A DNA stretch of 64,000 nucleotides from the NCBI GenBank assembly GCA_041390025.1, contig JAWKQR010000006.1, positions 124,001-188,000 on the forward strand, given 5' to 3'. Each line of letters starts with the position of its first letter. Position 1 is the stretch's first letter. Source of the DNA: JBFFMO01 sp041390025 (GTDB lineage Bacteria > Myxococcota_A > Bradymonadia > Bradymonadales > Bradymonadaceae). The translations under genes were made by a program, and so were the position numbers. Shown piece by piece: positions 44,823-53,167 of the stretch. The notes beneath the pieces were generated by a model. The model was given only the letters and a program-made list of their open reading frames with translations. It made no database searches and had not been told where the DNA came from.

Positions 44823-45870
44823 CCGGCAACTCTCCAACGCTGGCTCTGTTGAGCAGGATGCGCGCGATTTCCTCAAGTTTCACGACCTGTTCGACAACAC
44901 CGAGATCGATGGCCGACTGAGGCATACCATACACGACACTCGTCTCCCGATCTTGCACGAATGTTGCGCCCCCAGCCCGCTTGATCGCGGCGAGGCCCAA
45001 CGTTCCGTCGCTTCCCATGCCGCTCATCACCACGCCGATCGCGCGCGACCCAGCGTAACGGGCGATGCTCTCGAGCAATAGATCTCCACTTGGACGGTGA
45101 CCTCCGATCGCCGGCTCGTCGTGGGTTCGCAGAACGAGGTTCGCCCCAAGCTCCAGGTGCGATTCCGCGGGCGCGATGTACACAATGCCCGGCTCGAGTC
45201 GCATGCCATTGCGTGCTTCCACCACGCTGAGCGGGCCGCTGCGGTCCAACCATTGGGCGAGGTGCTCGGAGAAACCCGGCATGATGTGCTGCACGACAAG
45301 GATCGGCGCCGGAAAATTGACGTCCAAGTCTGCCACCAATCGTGCGAGCGCCTTGGGCCCGCCGGTGGAGGCGACCACTCCGACCACCGATCCCGATGGC
45401 GTGACGCGCCCCAAGCGCGGCGTCGCCATGTGCGCACGGGCGGCGCGGCGCCCCCTCATGTGTCGCACCACGGGTACTTGTGAGAGCAGTCGAATCTTGC
45501 GCACAAAGTCTCGCCGCGACACATCGGGCCACGGAACCTCCGTCGGCTTGGCGATGAGGTCCAACGCACCGGCGGACAGGGCGCGAAACGATTGGTCAAC
45601 CCCGCCATGGAAGGGGTCGGAGGTGACCACCAAGATCGGCGTCGGGCAATCTGCCATGATGACCTCGGTGGCTTCGAGGCCATCGAGCACGGGCATTTGG
45701 ATGTCCATCAACACCAAATCCGGCCGCAGCGCGACACACAGTTCAACTGCCTGCTGCCCATTCTCGGCGACCGCGACGACCTCCATGTCAAACTCCGCCT
45801 CGACCGCCGAACGCAGCACATCGATGAATATCGGGCTGTCTTCGACGATGAGAATGCGGATGGATTTCAT
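44812..45870 (-). CDS. cheB: CheB-type chemoreceptor methylesterase with receiver domain
   Basis: The product is 352 residues. The receiver domain at 1-120 has phosphoacceptor Asp in LVLMDIQMPVLDG and the acidic pair in IVEDSPIF. The esterase domain has Ser in GVVASTGGPKAL, His in VVQHIMPGFS and Asp in MSGMGSDGTLG, plus FVQDRETSVVYGMPQSAI. It removes methyl groups from (or deamidates) receptors when phosphorylated. A parS-like palindrome fills the space just before the start, leaving no clear SD. cheR overlaps its end. Confidence 0.94.
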   Translation of the reverse strand: MKSIRILIVEDSPIFIDVLRSAVEAEFDMEVVAVAENGQQAVELCVALRPDLVLMDIQMPVLDGLEATEVIMADCPTPILVVTSDPFHGGVDQSFRALSAGALDLIAKPTEVPWPDVSRRDFVRKIRLLSQVPVVRHMRGRRAARAHMATPRLGRVTPSGSVVGVVASTGGPKALARLVADLDVNFPAPILVVQHIMPGFSEHLAQWLDRSGPLSVVEARNGMRLEPGIVYIAPAESHLELGANLVLRTHDEPAIGGHRPSGDLLLESIARYAGSRAIGVVMSGMGSDGTLGLAAIKRAGGATFVQDRETSVVYGMPQSAIDLGVVEQVVKLEEIARILLNRASVGELPDEP

Positions 45871-45886
45871 GGTTTCACGTGAAACA
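45871..45886. promoter_or_regulatory. parS-like site between dnaX and cheB
   Basis: GGTTTCACGTGAAACA is one base from the symmetric parS 16-mer. It occupies almost the entire 18-bp gap between the dnaX stop and the cheB ATG, so bound ParB could affect translation or read-through there. Confidence 0.7.
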
Positions 45887-45888
45887 TG

Positions 45889-47994
45889 TCAGTAATCGTC
45901 GAACAAACGCACCTGAACGCGCATGCGATCGGATTCCACGTTGAACAGCTCCCGAGCTTTGCGCACGGCCAAACTCTCGAGCAGCTCGGCCTCCAAGGCC
46001 TTTCGTTGGGCATCCCGCTCGGCCTCACGCTCTTGGGAAATCGTGGTGACCTGGGCCCCGTTCGTGTCGTCACGGGTCTGGATGTCGATCACCCAACCCG
46101 GACCAAAAAGCCGACGTACAATCTCGCGGAGTTTGTCGAGGCGGCCTTCGTCCTTGATGATCGCGATGTATTTGTCTGCGAGCGAGAACTCAATGCGCTG
46201 CGACTCAAACGACTCCACGTACGCGTACTCCAGCACGGCCGCGAGCGGTTTGCTGATCGTTCGCACGACGTTGACCAGGGCGTCCCTGCGCTGCAGGGGC
46301 GACATCGGCTCGAGCTCTGCGGGTGACAGCCGCTGAATCTCGACCGCATCGACCGCCAATTCCTCCGCGTCCACGTCGATCTCGGTCGCGATCGCGGCCA
46401 CCCCCGCCTCGAGTGCCTCGGGGGCAACCGGCGCCACGCGCTCGACCGGTTCATCCACGGTGTGTGGCGTATCGTCCCAACGCGACGGACCCGCATCAAA
46501 CTCCCGGACGTCCTCGGGCTCCGATGTTTCGTCGAGCGCTTCCTCGGCATCGGCCTCTTCGTTCGGCGGCGAAGCCTCGACATGGACCTCGGGGGCGGGC
46601 TTCGGCGGGACGACCGGCTCGGATTCCACGACGGGCGTTTCGGACGGCTTGGACTCAGCCGGTTCCACGCGAGGCGCAGCCTCGGCAGGCGGTTCAAGGG
46701 GCTGGCTTACCCGTTGTTGGTCTTCCTCCGAATCGTCATCGGTTTCCGGTGACGTCAAAGTGGTGTGGGCTTCACGACGCTGGCCGGACGCCGGTGCTGC
46801 CTTGGGCGCTGGAGCCTGCTGACGCTCGATTCGTGGTGCGGGTTCGCCGTCAAACTCAGCCTCGAGCGACGCCAAACGATCCACCAACAGATCGAGAGAG
46901 ACCAACGGTTCGAGCTGCGCCAAACGCACCAACGTCATCTCCAGGATGAGCTTTGGATACGACGAACGCGCCATCTCTTGCGCGCCGGCCACCATCAGCG
47001 AGAAATAGCGGTGCAGCAGCTCACCAGAAACCCCTTGGGTCTGCCGCTGGGCCAACTCGATCTCACTGACGGTCAGATCCGTGACACGCGCCGGCTCGTT
47101 GACCACCGAAATCACCATCAGGTCTCGGAAGTGCGACACCAATTCCGACGCGAACTGCGGCAGGTCGTACCCGTAACGATTGACCTCGTCCAACACCATC
47201 AGGGCGCGCTCGGCATCGCGTGCCAACAATGCGTCGCTGAGGTCAAAGAGATGCTGACGATTTGCCACACCGAGGATCGATGTGACCTCGGCTTCGCTGA
47301 CGTGTGTCCCCGAAAAACTGATGATCTGGTCAAGCAGGCTAAGCGCATCGCGCATGCCGCCGGCGGCCTGTCTCGCGATGATCTGCAGCGCGGACCGCTC
47401 AAAGGTGATCTTCTCGGCGTCGCACAACAGCTCAAGATGACGCACGATGTCCGACTGCCCGATGCGCTTAAAATCGTAGCGCTGGCAACGGCTGAGGATC
47501 GTGACCGGGATCTTCTGCGGCTCGGTCGTGGCAAAGATGAACTTCACGTGCGGTGGCGGCTCCTCAAGCGTTTTCAGCAACGCGTTGAAGGCCTCCGTGG
47601 TCAACATGTGGACTTCGTCAATGATGTAGACTTTGTACTTCGCGCGGCTGGGTGCGTACCGCACGCTCTCGCGCAGCTCGCGAATCTCGTTGATGCCACG
47701 GTTTGATGCGCCGTCGATCTCAAACACGTCGACCGATTGTCCTGTCGTGATTTCGACACACGATGTGCATTCGTTGCACGGGGTCGGTGTGGGGCCTTTG
47801 ACGCAGTTCAATGCTTTGGCAAGAATCCGTGCCGTCGAGGTCTTGCCCACACCGCGGGCGCCCGTGAACAAAAAGGCGTGCGCCACGCGGTCCTGTTCGA
47901 TCGCGTTGGACAGCGTCCGCGCCACATGTTCTTGGCCCACTACCTCATCAAACTGTCGGGGACGCCACTTCCGCGCCAACACCACATAAGACAT
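45889..47994 (-). CDS. dnaX: DNA polymerase III subunit gamma/tau
   Basis: The product is 701 residues. The AAA+ clamp-loader module starts VLARKWRPRQFDEVVGQE, with Walker A GARGVGKT at 45-52. The zinc-binding cysteines are at about 64, 73, 76 and 79, with Walker B YIIDEVHML, a sensor-1 FIFATTEPQKIP and an SRC finger ILSRCQRYDF. A long Glu/Pro/Ala-rich linker (about 390-560) precedes a C-terminal tau-like domain. No obvious ribosomal frameshift signal (A6G-type slippery run) was seen, so a gamma product may not be made. An essential gene; marks this part as backbone. Confidence 0.95.
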   Translation of the reverse strand: MSYVVLARKWRPRQFDEVVGQEHVARTLSNAIEQDRVAHAFLFTGARGVGKTSTARILAKALNCVKGPTPTPCNECTSCVEITTGQSVDVFEIDGASNRGINEIRELRESVRYAPSRAKYKVYIIDEVHMLTTEAFNALLKTLEEPPPHVKFIFATTEPQKIPVTILSRCQRYDFKRIGQSDIVRHLELLCDAEKITFERSALQIIARQAAGGMRDALSLLDQIISFSGTHVSEAEVTSILGVANRQHLFDLSDALLARDAERALMVLDEVNRYGYDLPQFASELVSHFRDLMVISVVNEPARVTDLTVSEIELAQRQTQGVSGELLHRYFSLMVAGAQEMARSSYPKLILEMTLVRLAQLEPLVSLDLLVDRLASLEAEFDGEPAPRIERQQAPAPKAAPASGQRREAHTTLTSPETDDDSEEDQQRVSQPLEPPAEAAPRVEPAESKPSETPVVESEPVVPPKPAPEVHVEASPPNEEADAEEALDETSEPEDVREFDAGPSRWDDTPHTVDEPVERVAPVAPEALEAGVAAIATEIDVDAEELAVDAVEIQRLSPAELEPMSPLQRRDALVNVVRTISKPLAAVLEYAYVESFESQRIEFSLADKYIAIIKDEGRLDKLREIVRRLFGPGWVIDIQTRDDTNGAQVTTISQEREAERDAQRKALEAELLESLAVRKARELFNVESDRMRVQVRLFDDY

Positions 47995-48067
47995 GACCCA
48001 TCTCGTTCATCGGGGCATTCGACCTTACTCGATCGGCCACAAAACAGGAACGGGCAAAGCCACGAAC

Positions 48068-49240
48068 TTAATCCGCAAGCAAGGCTCGCAGCGCCACCGC
48101 CAACCGCTCGTAATCCTCAAGCGAGTTGTAGAGTTGCGCCGAGATCCGCAACAGACGCCGCGGTGGCCCGGGCCATGGAATCACGGGCACCTCGATGCCG
48201 TAATCAAACAACAGACGGTCCTGAAGAGGATCGATCGCGCGCGCCACACCGTCGCCGTTGGGCAGCACCACCGACGCCGTTGAACCCACCATGTGGTCAG
48301 GGCACGGTAGATCTTGCTCGAGGGCATCACACACCAACCGACGCCCAGCGAGCGCCAGCGCATGATTGTGTTGCCGAATCTCAGACCACCCACCCTCGAC
48401 CAGGCCGTCCATAAAATCGATGAGGAAAGGCAGAGTCATGACAGGCGTCGGGTCGATCGTTCCGACCCAGTCGAACTCGGCGTGGAACTTCTGCGGACCA
48501 GACAAGCTCGCACCGTGGCTGGTCACGAGAGGATGCACCTCATCGTGTTTGCTTGGGTGGACATATAAGAACGCCGCCGTTTTTGGCGAACACATCCACT
48601 TGTGACAGTTCCCCGTGTAGTAGGTCGCACCAAGCGCGCTCAGATCGAGCTCAAGCATGCCGGGCGCGTGCGCACCGTCGACCAATACCTCAATGCCGCG
48701 CGCCTGCATTGCATCGACGATATCGGCGATCGGCATCACAAGTCCTGTCTGGCTCACCACGTGGTCGACCAGCAACAAACGTGTGTTGGGCGTCACTTTC
48801 TCGAGAAACGCCCCAACAACGTCGAACGTGTCGGTGATCGGAAACGGGATATCGACGACCACCACACGTGCGCGAGCCCGCCGAGCGACCTCGTCGAGCG
48901 CATTTCGACACGCATTGTACTCTTGGTTTGAAACCAAAAGTTCGTCGTCCCGGGTCAGCCGAAGGCTCTTGAGCACCGTATTGACACCGGTGGTGGCATT
49001 GGCCACAAACACCAAGTCCTCCGTTGGCGCACCAACGAATCGGGCCATGGCATCTCGGGCCCCGTCTAGAAGCCCCTGCGTGTCGCGGGCAAAAAACCTG
49101 ACCGGCTGTGATTCCATGCGAGCCATCAGCGAGCGCTGAAACGCAAGCACGGCGGTGGGACACGCCCCAAACGAACCGTGGTTCAAGAACACGACGTCTG
49201 GGTCAAGTCCCCACAGATGCTTCAAAGGCTCGTCCACCAC
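48068..49240 (-). CDS. Class V aminotransferase (isopenicillin-N-epimerase-like)
   Basis: The product is 390 residues from GTG 49240 inside the end of the EF-hand gene (19-bp overlap). PLP-fold motifs: FLNHGSFGACP near the start, VANATTGVNTVL, the Asp/His of VDGAHAPGML and the Schiff-base Lys in TGNCHKWMCSPKTAAFL. The start and the KWMC context fit the isopenicillin-N-epimerase/cysteine desulphurase-like branch. Substrate unknown; not a canonical IscS/SufS because the active-site Cys loop is absent. Probably in one transcript with the EF-hand gene. Confidence 0.88.
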   Translation of the reverse strand: MVDEPLKHLWGLDPDVVFLNHGSFGACPTAVLAFQRSLMARMESQPVRFFARDTQGLLDGARDAMARFVGAPTEDLVFVANATTGVNTVLKSLRLTRDDELLVSNQEYNACRNALDEVARRARARVVVVDIPFPITDTFDVVGAFLEKVTPNTRLLLVDHVVSQTGLVMPIADIVDAMQARGIEVLVDGAHAPGMLELDLSALGATYYTGNCHKWMCSPKTAAFLYVHPSKHDEVHPLVTSHGASLSGPQKFHAEFDWVGTIDPTPVMTLPFLIDFMDGLVEGGWSEIRQHNHALALAGRRLVCDALEQDLPCPDHMVGSTASVVLPNGDGVARAIDPLQDRLLFDYGIEVPVIPWPGPPRRLLRISAQLYNSLEDYERLAVALRALLAD

Positions 49241-49434
49241 GACAGGAACTCGCTGAATTCGATCGAGCCGTTGCCGTCGGAGTCGATGATTTCGAAACCG
49301 ATCGCGGCTTCCTCGGCCGACATCTCCGCGCCCAAGGCATCAAGCAGATGCGTAAATTCCTTGCGATCGATGTGACCGTTTCCGTCTTCATCGAAGTGGT
49401 CAAAGGTTTCACGAAGTTCCGAGTGATCCGACAT
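49222..49434 (-). CDS. Small calmodulin-like EF-hand protein
   Basis: The product is 70 residues with two canonical calcium loops: DEDGNGHIDRKE at 15-26 and DSDGNGSIEFSE at 51-62, both with Asp/Asn at 1, 3, 5 and Glu at 12. SD GGAG is six bases before ATG 49434. There is no signal peptide, so it is a cytoplasmic Ca2+ sensor or buffer. The downstream aminotransferase gene starts inside it. Two complete loops make Ca2+ binding likely; its target is unknown. Confidence 0.9.
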   Translation of the reverse strand: MSDHSELRETFDHFDEDGNGHIDRKEFTHLLDALGAEMSAEEAAIGFEIIDSDGNGSIEFSEFLSWWTSL

Positions 49435-49503
49435 GCGTACTCCATCGTTATGCGTCGCGAAACGCTAACGCATGGGCGCCGCGAGCACCACCGAAGAACG
49501 CCC

Positions 49504-49857
49504 TCAAACCTTCATCGCATCCAACCGTGAGGCGCACTCCGGGTCTCTTCGAATGCCGAGCTTGGCCCCAAGTTGGCGCGCCTCGGCGTGACGCCCGGAA
49601 ACCACGAGAGCCTCAACCCAAAGCATCGCCGCCTCGGTGGTAAGCTGGCGACCGCACGCTTGCTCCAAAAACTCTGCGGCACGTTGAAAGTCGCCAGCGT
49701 CAAAGGCCAGGCGTCCTGCCGCGTACCACGCCCACGCGCTGTTTGGGGCGTGGCGAAGCACGCCCTCCACGACCAAACGTGCATCGTCGAGGCGCCCGGC
49801 ATCCATAAGTTGATGCGCCAGCTCGCACATCGCATGGGCTTCTTCGTTCGAGAACAT
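49504..49857 (-). CDS. TPR protein next to the type III export genes
   Basis: ATG 49857 overlaps the sctU stop (TGATG; a GTG at 49860 is an alternative) and gives 117 residues. Three helix-pairs with TPR character: MCELAHQLMDAGRLDDARLV, AWAWYAAGRLAFDAGDFQRA and LWVEALVVSGRHAEARQLG. The size and location resemble class II chaperones or SctG-type TPR proteins of type III systems. Translational coupling to sctU supports a role with it. Confidence 0.75.
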   Translation of the reverse strand: MFSNEEAHAMCELAHQLMDAGRLDDARLVVEGVLRHAPNSAWAWYAAGRLAFDAGDFQRAAEFLEQACGRQLTTEAAMLWVEALVVSGRHAEARQLGAKLGIRRDPECASRLDAMKV

Positions 49858-50903
49858 CACTCCTCCCTACGCAACGAATAGACGTAACTAAGCACCTCGG
49901 CCACCGCATCGTAAAGGTTCGGTGGGATGCCAACCTCGTCGTCGACCTGGTAGAGCGCCCTGGCGAGGTCGACGTTTTCGACGATCGGCACCCCGTACTT
50001 GATCGCCGCGCGACGGATCGCTTGGGCGTGGTCGCCCATTCCACGCGCGAGGATCTCGGGCTCCTCCATCGTGGTCTCGTCGTACATCAAGGCCACCGCA
50101 ATCCGTGTGGGGTTGACGACGACCGCGTCGGCGTTCTTAACCCGTTTGGTCCCTCCCCCCTGCAACAATTGTTGGTGCAACCGCTTGCGCTGCGACTTGA
50201 CGTGTGGGTCGCCCTCGCTCTGTTTGTGTTCGTCCTTGATCTCTTGTTTGGTCATCATCAGGTCTTTCATGTAACGACGCCGCTGCAGCACGAGGTCCAC
50301 GATCGCAATGATCAGCAACGCCGAAGCAAGCCACACTGCGAGGTGAAACGACGACTCGGCCCCAAACGCCAGGCCACTTTGCAGCGTGTGCAACGGCAGC
50401 CGCGTCAAACCCGGGATCAGGTCCAAAAACAGCGTTGTGCCGATCCATCCCACCGCCGTGAGCTTCACGACGTTTTTGCCCAAATCGGTCAGCTTGCGCT
50501 TTGAGATCACGTTTTTGATCCCCTTCGCGGGGTTCAACCGATCCAGATCCGGCGAGACCGCTTTGAGGGACAGCAGCGCCCCGACCTGGATGTAGTTGAC
50601 GAACAGGGCCGCCGCGAACGTCGCCAAAAGGATCGGTCCTGTGCTCTGGACGAAGACCACGTTCGCGTCGCTGAGCACCTGCAGCGCCTGTGCGCCCCGA
50701 ACATCTCGCCCAACCAAGTCGGTGGCTCGCCGGAAAAACCCCATGAGGTAACCCGCGGCAACGGGGGCGTAGAACCACGTCGTCGCGCCCGCCGCGAACA
50801 TCACAATGGCGCCCGTGAAATCCGCCGAGCGCGAGACCTGTCCGTCCTCACGGGCCTTTCGAACCTTGCTGTCTGTTGGCTCTTCCGTTTTGTCGTCGCT
50901 CAT
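49857..50903 (-). CDS. sctU: Type III export switch protein, SctU/FlhB family, with NPTR cleavage motif
   Basis: ATG 50903 overlaps the sctT stop (ATGA) and gives 348 residues. Four transmembrane helices (about 30-215) precede a charged linker (MMTKQEIKDEHKQSEGDPHV) and the C-terminal autocleavage domain. The motif is VVVNPTRIAVALMYD: Asn-Pro-Thr are kept, but the usual His is Arg. PPNLYDAVAEVLSYVY closes the family signature. The family switches substrate class during secretion by cleaving between Asn and Pro. The Arg may slow cleavage but does not exclude it. Confidence 0.92.
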   Translation of the reverse strand: MSDDKTEEPTDSKVRKAREDGQVSRSADFTGAIVMFAAGATTWFYAPVAAGYLMGFFRRATDLVGRDVRGAQALQVLSDANVVFVQSTGPILLATFAAALFVNYIQVGALLSLKAVSPDLDRLNPAKGIKNVISKRKLTDLGKNVVKLTAVGWIGTTLFLDLIPGLTRLPLHTLQSGLAFGAESSFHLAVWLASALLIIAIVDLVLQRRRYMKDLMMTKQEIKDEHKQSEGDPHVKSQRKRLHQQLLQGGGTKRVKNADAVVVNPTRIAVALMYDETTMEEPEILARGMGDHAQAIRRAAIKYGVPIVENVDLARALYQVDDEVGIPPNLYDAVAEVLSYVYSLRREE

Positions 50904-51700
50904 CGAGACCACCCCTCGATCAGGTGCTCCAGCGCACGAAGGTCATCAACACCATGGATCATCAGCGTTTGCATGATGGCCTCGATGCACAACAGGAGCA
51001 CAAAAATGCCAAGCGCCGCCTTCAAGGGCATCCCAAGAAAGTACACCTGGATCTGGGGAGCGGCTTTGTTGACCAACGCCAAGACGAGGTCGGTCAACAT
51101 CATCGCGACCACCACGGGAAGCGCCACGATCAGCGCGAGCTCAAACGAGGTCCCAAACAAACGCGCGACCAACAGACCCGCGTCGCTGAGCTGCGTCGCA
51201 TCGGGGAACCCCACCACAGGCACGGCCACATAAGAGCGGACGAGCACGGACAGCATCAGATGGTGTGCGCCCGAGGTTAGAAACAACGCAACAAACAGCA
51301 GGTACATCGCGTCCCCAGACACACTCGCGCGCTCGGGCAGTTGCGGGACCAACGCCGTGGCCATGTTCTGACCGCGCACGGTATCGATGATCTGTCCTGC
51401 CGTCCGCACCGCTTCGAAGACCAGAGCCGCAACGAACCCAATCGTCAGCCCCACAAGCACTTCTTTGACCACCAACAAGGCGAGATGCACCCCGGTTGGA
51501 AGCATCTGTCCGGTCCAGATCACGGGAAACACAAGACCAGCCAAGGCCAGCGATATCGCGGTCTTGACCGACTGCGGAGTCGCCTTCCCTCCAAGGTAAG
51601 GCACGAGCTGCACCACCGGCGCGATCCGCGCCGTGACCAAGAGCATCACGAGCATGCCCTGCTGGAAAACTTGGCCGAGTGAGACGATCTCTTGCATCAC
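50900..51700 (-). CDS. sctT: Type III export apparatus protein SctT/FliR
   Basis: The product is 266 residues (GTG 51700; ATG 51697 also possible), very hydrophobic with six or more helices. Family features include VLMLLVTARIAPV-like N-terminus, KTAISLALAGLVFP, VGLTIGFVAALVFEAVRTAG, QIIDTVRGQNMA and GMPLKAALGIFVLL. With SctR and SctS it forms the export gate in the inner membrane. It overlaps both neighbours. Confidence 0.92.
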   Translation of the reverse strand: MMQEIVSLGQVFQQGMLVMLLVTARIAPVVQLVPYLGGKATPQSVKTAISLALAGLVFPVIWTGQMLPTGVHLALLVVKEVLVGLTIGFVAALVFEAVRTAGQIIDTVRGQNMATALVPQLPERASVSGDAMYLLFVALFLTSGAHHLMLSVLVRSYVAVPVVGFPDATQLSDAGLLVARLFGTSFELALIVALPVVVAMMLTDLVLALVNKAAPQIQVYFLGMPLKAALGIFVLLLCIEAIMQTLMIHGVDDLRALEHLIEGWSR

Positions 51701-51960
51701 ATCACGTAGGCAATGCCCTGAAACACCACATGGGTAAATCGCACGACCTGAGCGCCAATCCAGGGCCCAGCCAGCGCCAAACTCGCGAACACGGCGACAA
51801 GCTTAGGGACAAAGGTCAGCGTCTGCTCCTGAATCTGGGTCGTCGCTTGGAAGATGCTGATGACAAGTCCCACGAGCATGCTCGTCAGCAGCGGCGGCGC
51901 CGAGACAACCAGCACGAGCAACATCGCCTCGCGCATCAATTGAATGAGGTAACTCTCCAT
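51697..51960 (-). CDS. sctS: Type III export apparatus protein SctS/FliQ
   Basis: The product is 87 residues with two helices, the family's size. Typical text is MREAMLLVLVVSAPPLLTSM, GLVISIFQATTQIQEQTLTF and PKLVAVFASLALAGPW. ATG 51960 overlaps the sctR stop. It lies in the same frame as a longer open frame extending to 52668, but the start at 51960 is set by homology and overlap. Confidence 0.93.
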   Translation of the reverse strand: MESYLIQLMREAMLLVLVVSAPPLLTSMLVGLVISIFQATTQIQEQTLTFVPKLVAVFASLALAGPWIGAQVVRFTHVVFQGIAYVM

Positions 51961-52622
51961 CACGCATACCCCAGGATGAGCCCACGGATGACCAGGTACC
52001 AGCCATCCACCAACACGAACAGCAGCAGTTTGAAGGGCAGGCTGACGGTGGTGGGGCTGAGCATATGCATGCCTAGACTGAGCAAGATGTTGGCGACCAC
52101 GAGGTCGACCAACAAAAACGGCACGAACAAGATGAAGCCGATCGTGAACGCTTCCGAGAGCTCGGTGAGCACGAACGCGGGGATCGCGATCAAGAGATCG
52201 TCGTCTTTGACCGAGGCCCGCTGCTCCTGCGGGCGAAGTTCGACGGCCAGCTCGTGCAAGAGCACCCGCTCGTCCTCGTCCGCATGTTTGAGCAAGAACG
52301 TCTTGAGGGGAGCCGAGCTCTTCTCGAGCATCTCCTTGTAGGACGAAAAACTCGCGGTTTCTCCCGCCTCGATCTGTTGCACGTACGGCTCGGCGGCCTC
52401 CCACGACGCCAGGCCAACCGGGGCCATCACGTAGAGGCTCAAGACCATCGCGAGTCCGGTGATGACCTGATTGGGAGGTGCTTGTTGTACGCCAATGGCG
52501 GTGCGCAAGATCGACAGCACGACCGCGATCTTGACGAAGCTTGTGACCATCATCAGGAAGAAGGGCACCAAAGCCAGCAGCCCGAGCAGGACCACCATAT
52601 TCAGGGGATTTTCGCCCATCAT
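51960..52622 (-). CDS. sctR: Type III export apparatus protein SctR/FliP
   Basis: ATG 52622 overlaps the stop of the FliO-like gene (ATGA), giving 220 residues. It lacks the cleavable signal peptide of many FliP proteins, a length and start closer to injectisome SctR. Signatures: MVTSFVKIAVVLSILRTAIG, QQAPPNQVITGLAMVLSLYV, the periplasmic Glu/Lys-rich insert, and ELSEAFTIGFILFVPFLLVD with MLSPTTVSLPFKLLLFVLVD. Core of the export gate. The long upstream extension of the open frame has no homology. Confidence 0.94.
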   Translation of the reverse strand: MMGENPLNMVVLLGLLALVPFFLMMVTSFVKIAVVLSILRTAIGVQQAPPNQVITGLAMVLSLYVMAPVGLASWEAAEPYVQQIEAGETASFSSYKEMLEKSSAPLKTFLLKHADEDERVLLHELAVELRPQEQRASVKDDDLLIAIPAFVLTELSEAFTIGFILFVPFLLVDLVVANILLSLGMHMLSPTTVSLPFKLLLFVLVDGWYLVIRGLILGYA

Positions 52623-53050
52623 GGCTCGTCCTCCATCGGCTGCAGATTGCTCGGGCGCAGCCGCGCAAGCGCGTCGCTGAAGCGCACGGCCGAGACGTCG
52701 GTCGTCTGGGGCACGTCTGCCGCTGCCAAGGTGCCCAAGTTGGTCATGCCGTGTTCGGTTGACGCGACCACAAACACCTTTTCCCCAATCTCGATGAGCA
52801 AGATGCTGCGCCGCGGCTCGACCGGGACGCGTGCCCGGACCTTCACCGGCCCCGTCGTCGCCGGCTGGTAGCGTTTCAGGCCCCAACGAAGCGACACCCA
52901 CGCCAAGACACAAACGCCCGCGAGCACGAGCGTGAGGCGTAGAAACAATGCCCCGTAATTGAGTTCAGGCAGCGGCGGTGGCGGCGACTCGGCCCACGCC
53001 GGGCTCGCCCATAACATGGCAAACAGAAGGTAAAATGAACAACGACGCAT
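52619..53050 (-). CDS. FliO-like membrane protein at the head of the export operon
   Basis: The product is 143 residues: signal peptide ending SPAWAES, a transmembrane helix (LFLRLTLVLAGVCVLAWVSL) and a cytoplasmic beta-rich domain (RSILLIEIGEKVFVVASTEH, MTNLGTL). This matches FliO in layout (helix, then G-x-K-hhhh-E-V-x-G-like stretch). FliO assists FliP assembly and is usually flagellar, while the downstream SctR looks injectisome-like. SD AAGGAG lies 10 bases before ATG 53050. It starts a run of six overlapping genes to 49504. Confidence 0.75.
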   Translation of the reverse strand: MRRCSFYLLFAMLWASPAWAESPPPPLPELNYGALFLRLTLVLAGVCVLAWVSLRWGLKRYQPATTGPVKVRARVPVEPRRSILLIEIGEKVFVVASTEHGMTNLGTLAAADVPQTTDVSAVRFSDALARLRPSNLQPMEDEP

Positions 53051-53167
53051 GGTGCGAGGTCTCCTTCGGTCTGTTTCCCCCCAACTTCATTAGGGACGTC
53101 AACCGGTTGTGTGGTTCGGGTTAACCTAGATTCTCAGTGCGGAGTGCGCAACCCCAAAAGGCCGTCG

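Noticed and set aside
43545..44852. 435-codon plus-strand open frame
   Set aside because: Antisense to cheR, which has complete methyltransferase motifs.
52622..52913. N-terminal extension of SctR to 52913
   Set aside because: The extension lies within the FliO-like gene in another frame and has no homology; the ATGA overlap fixes the start at 52622.
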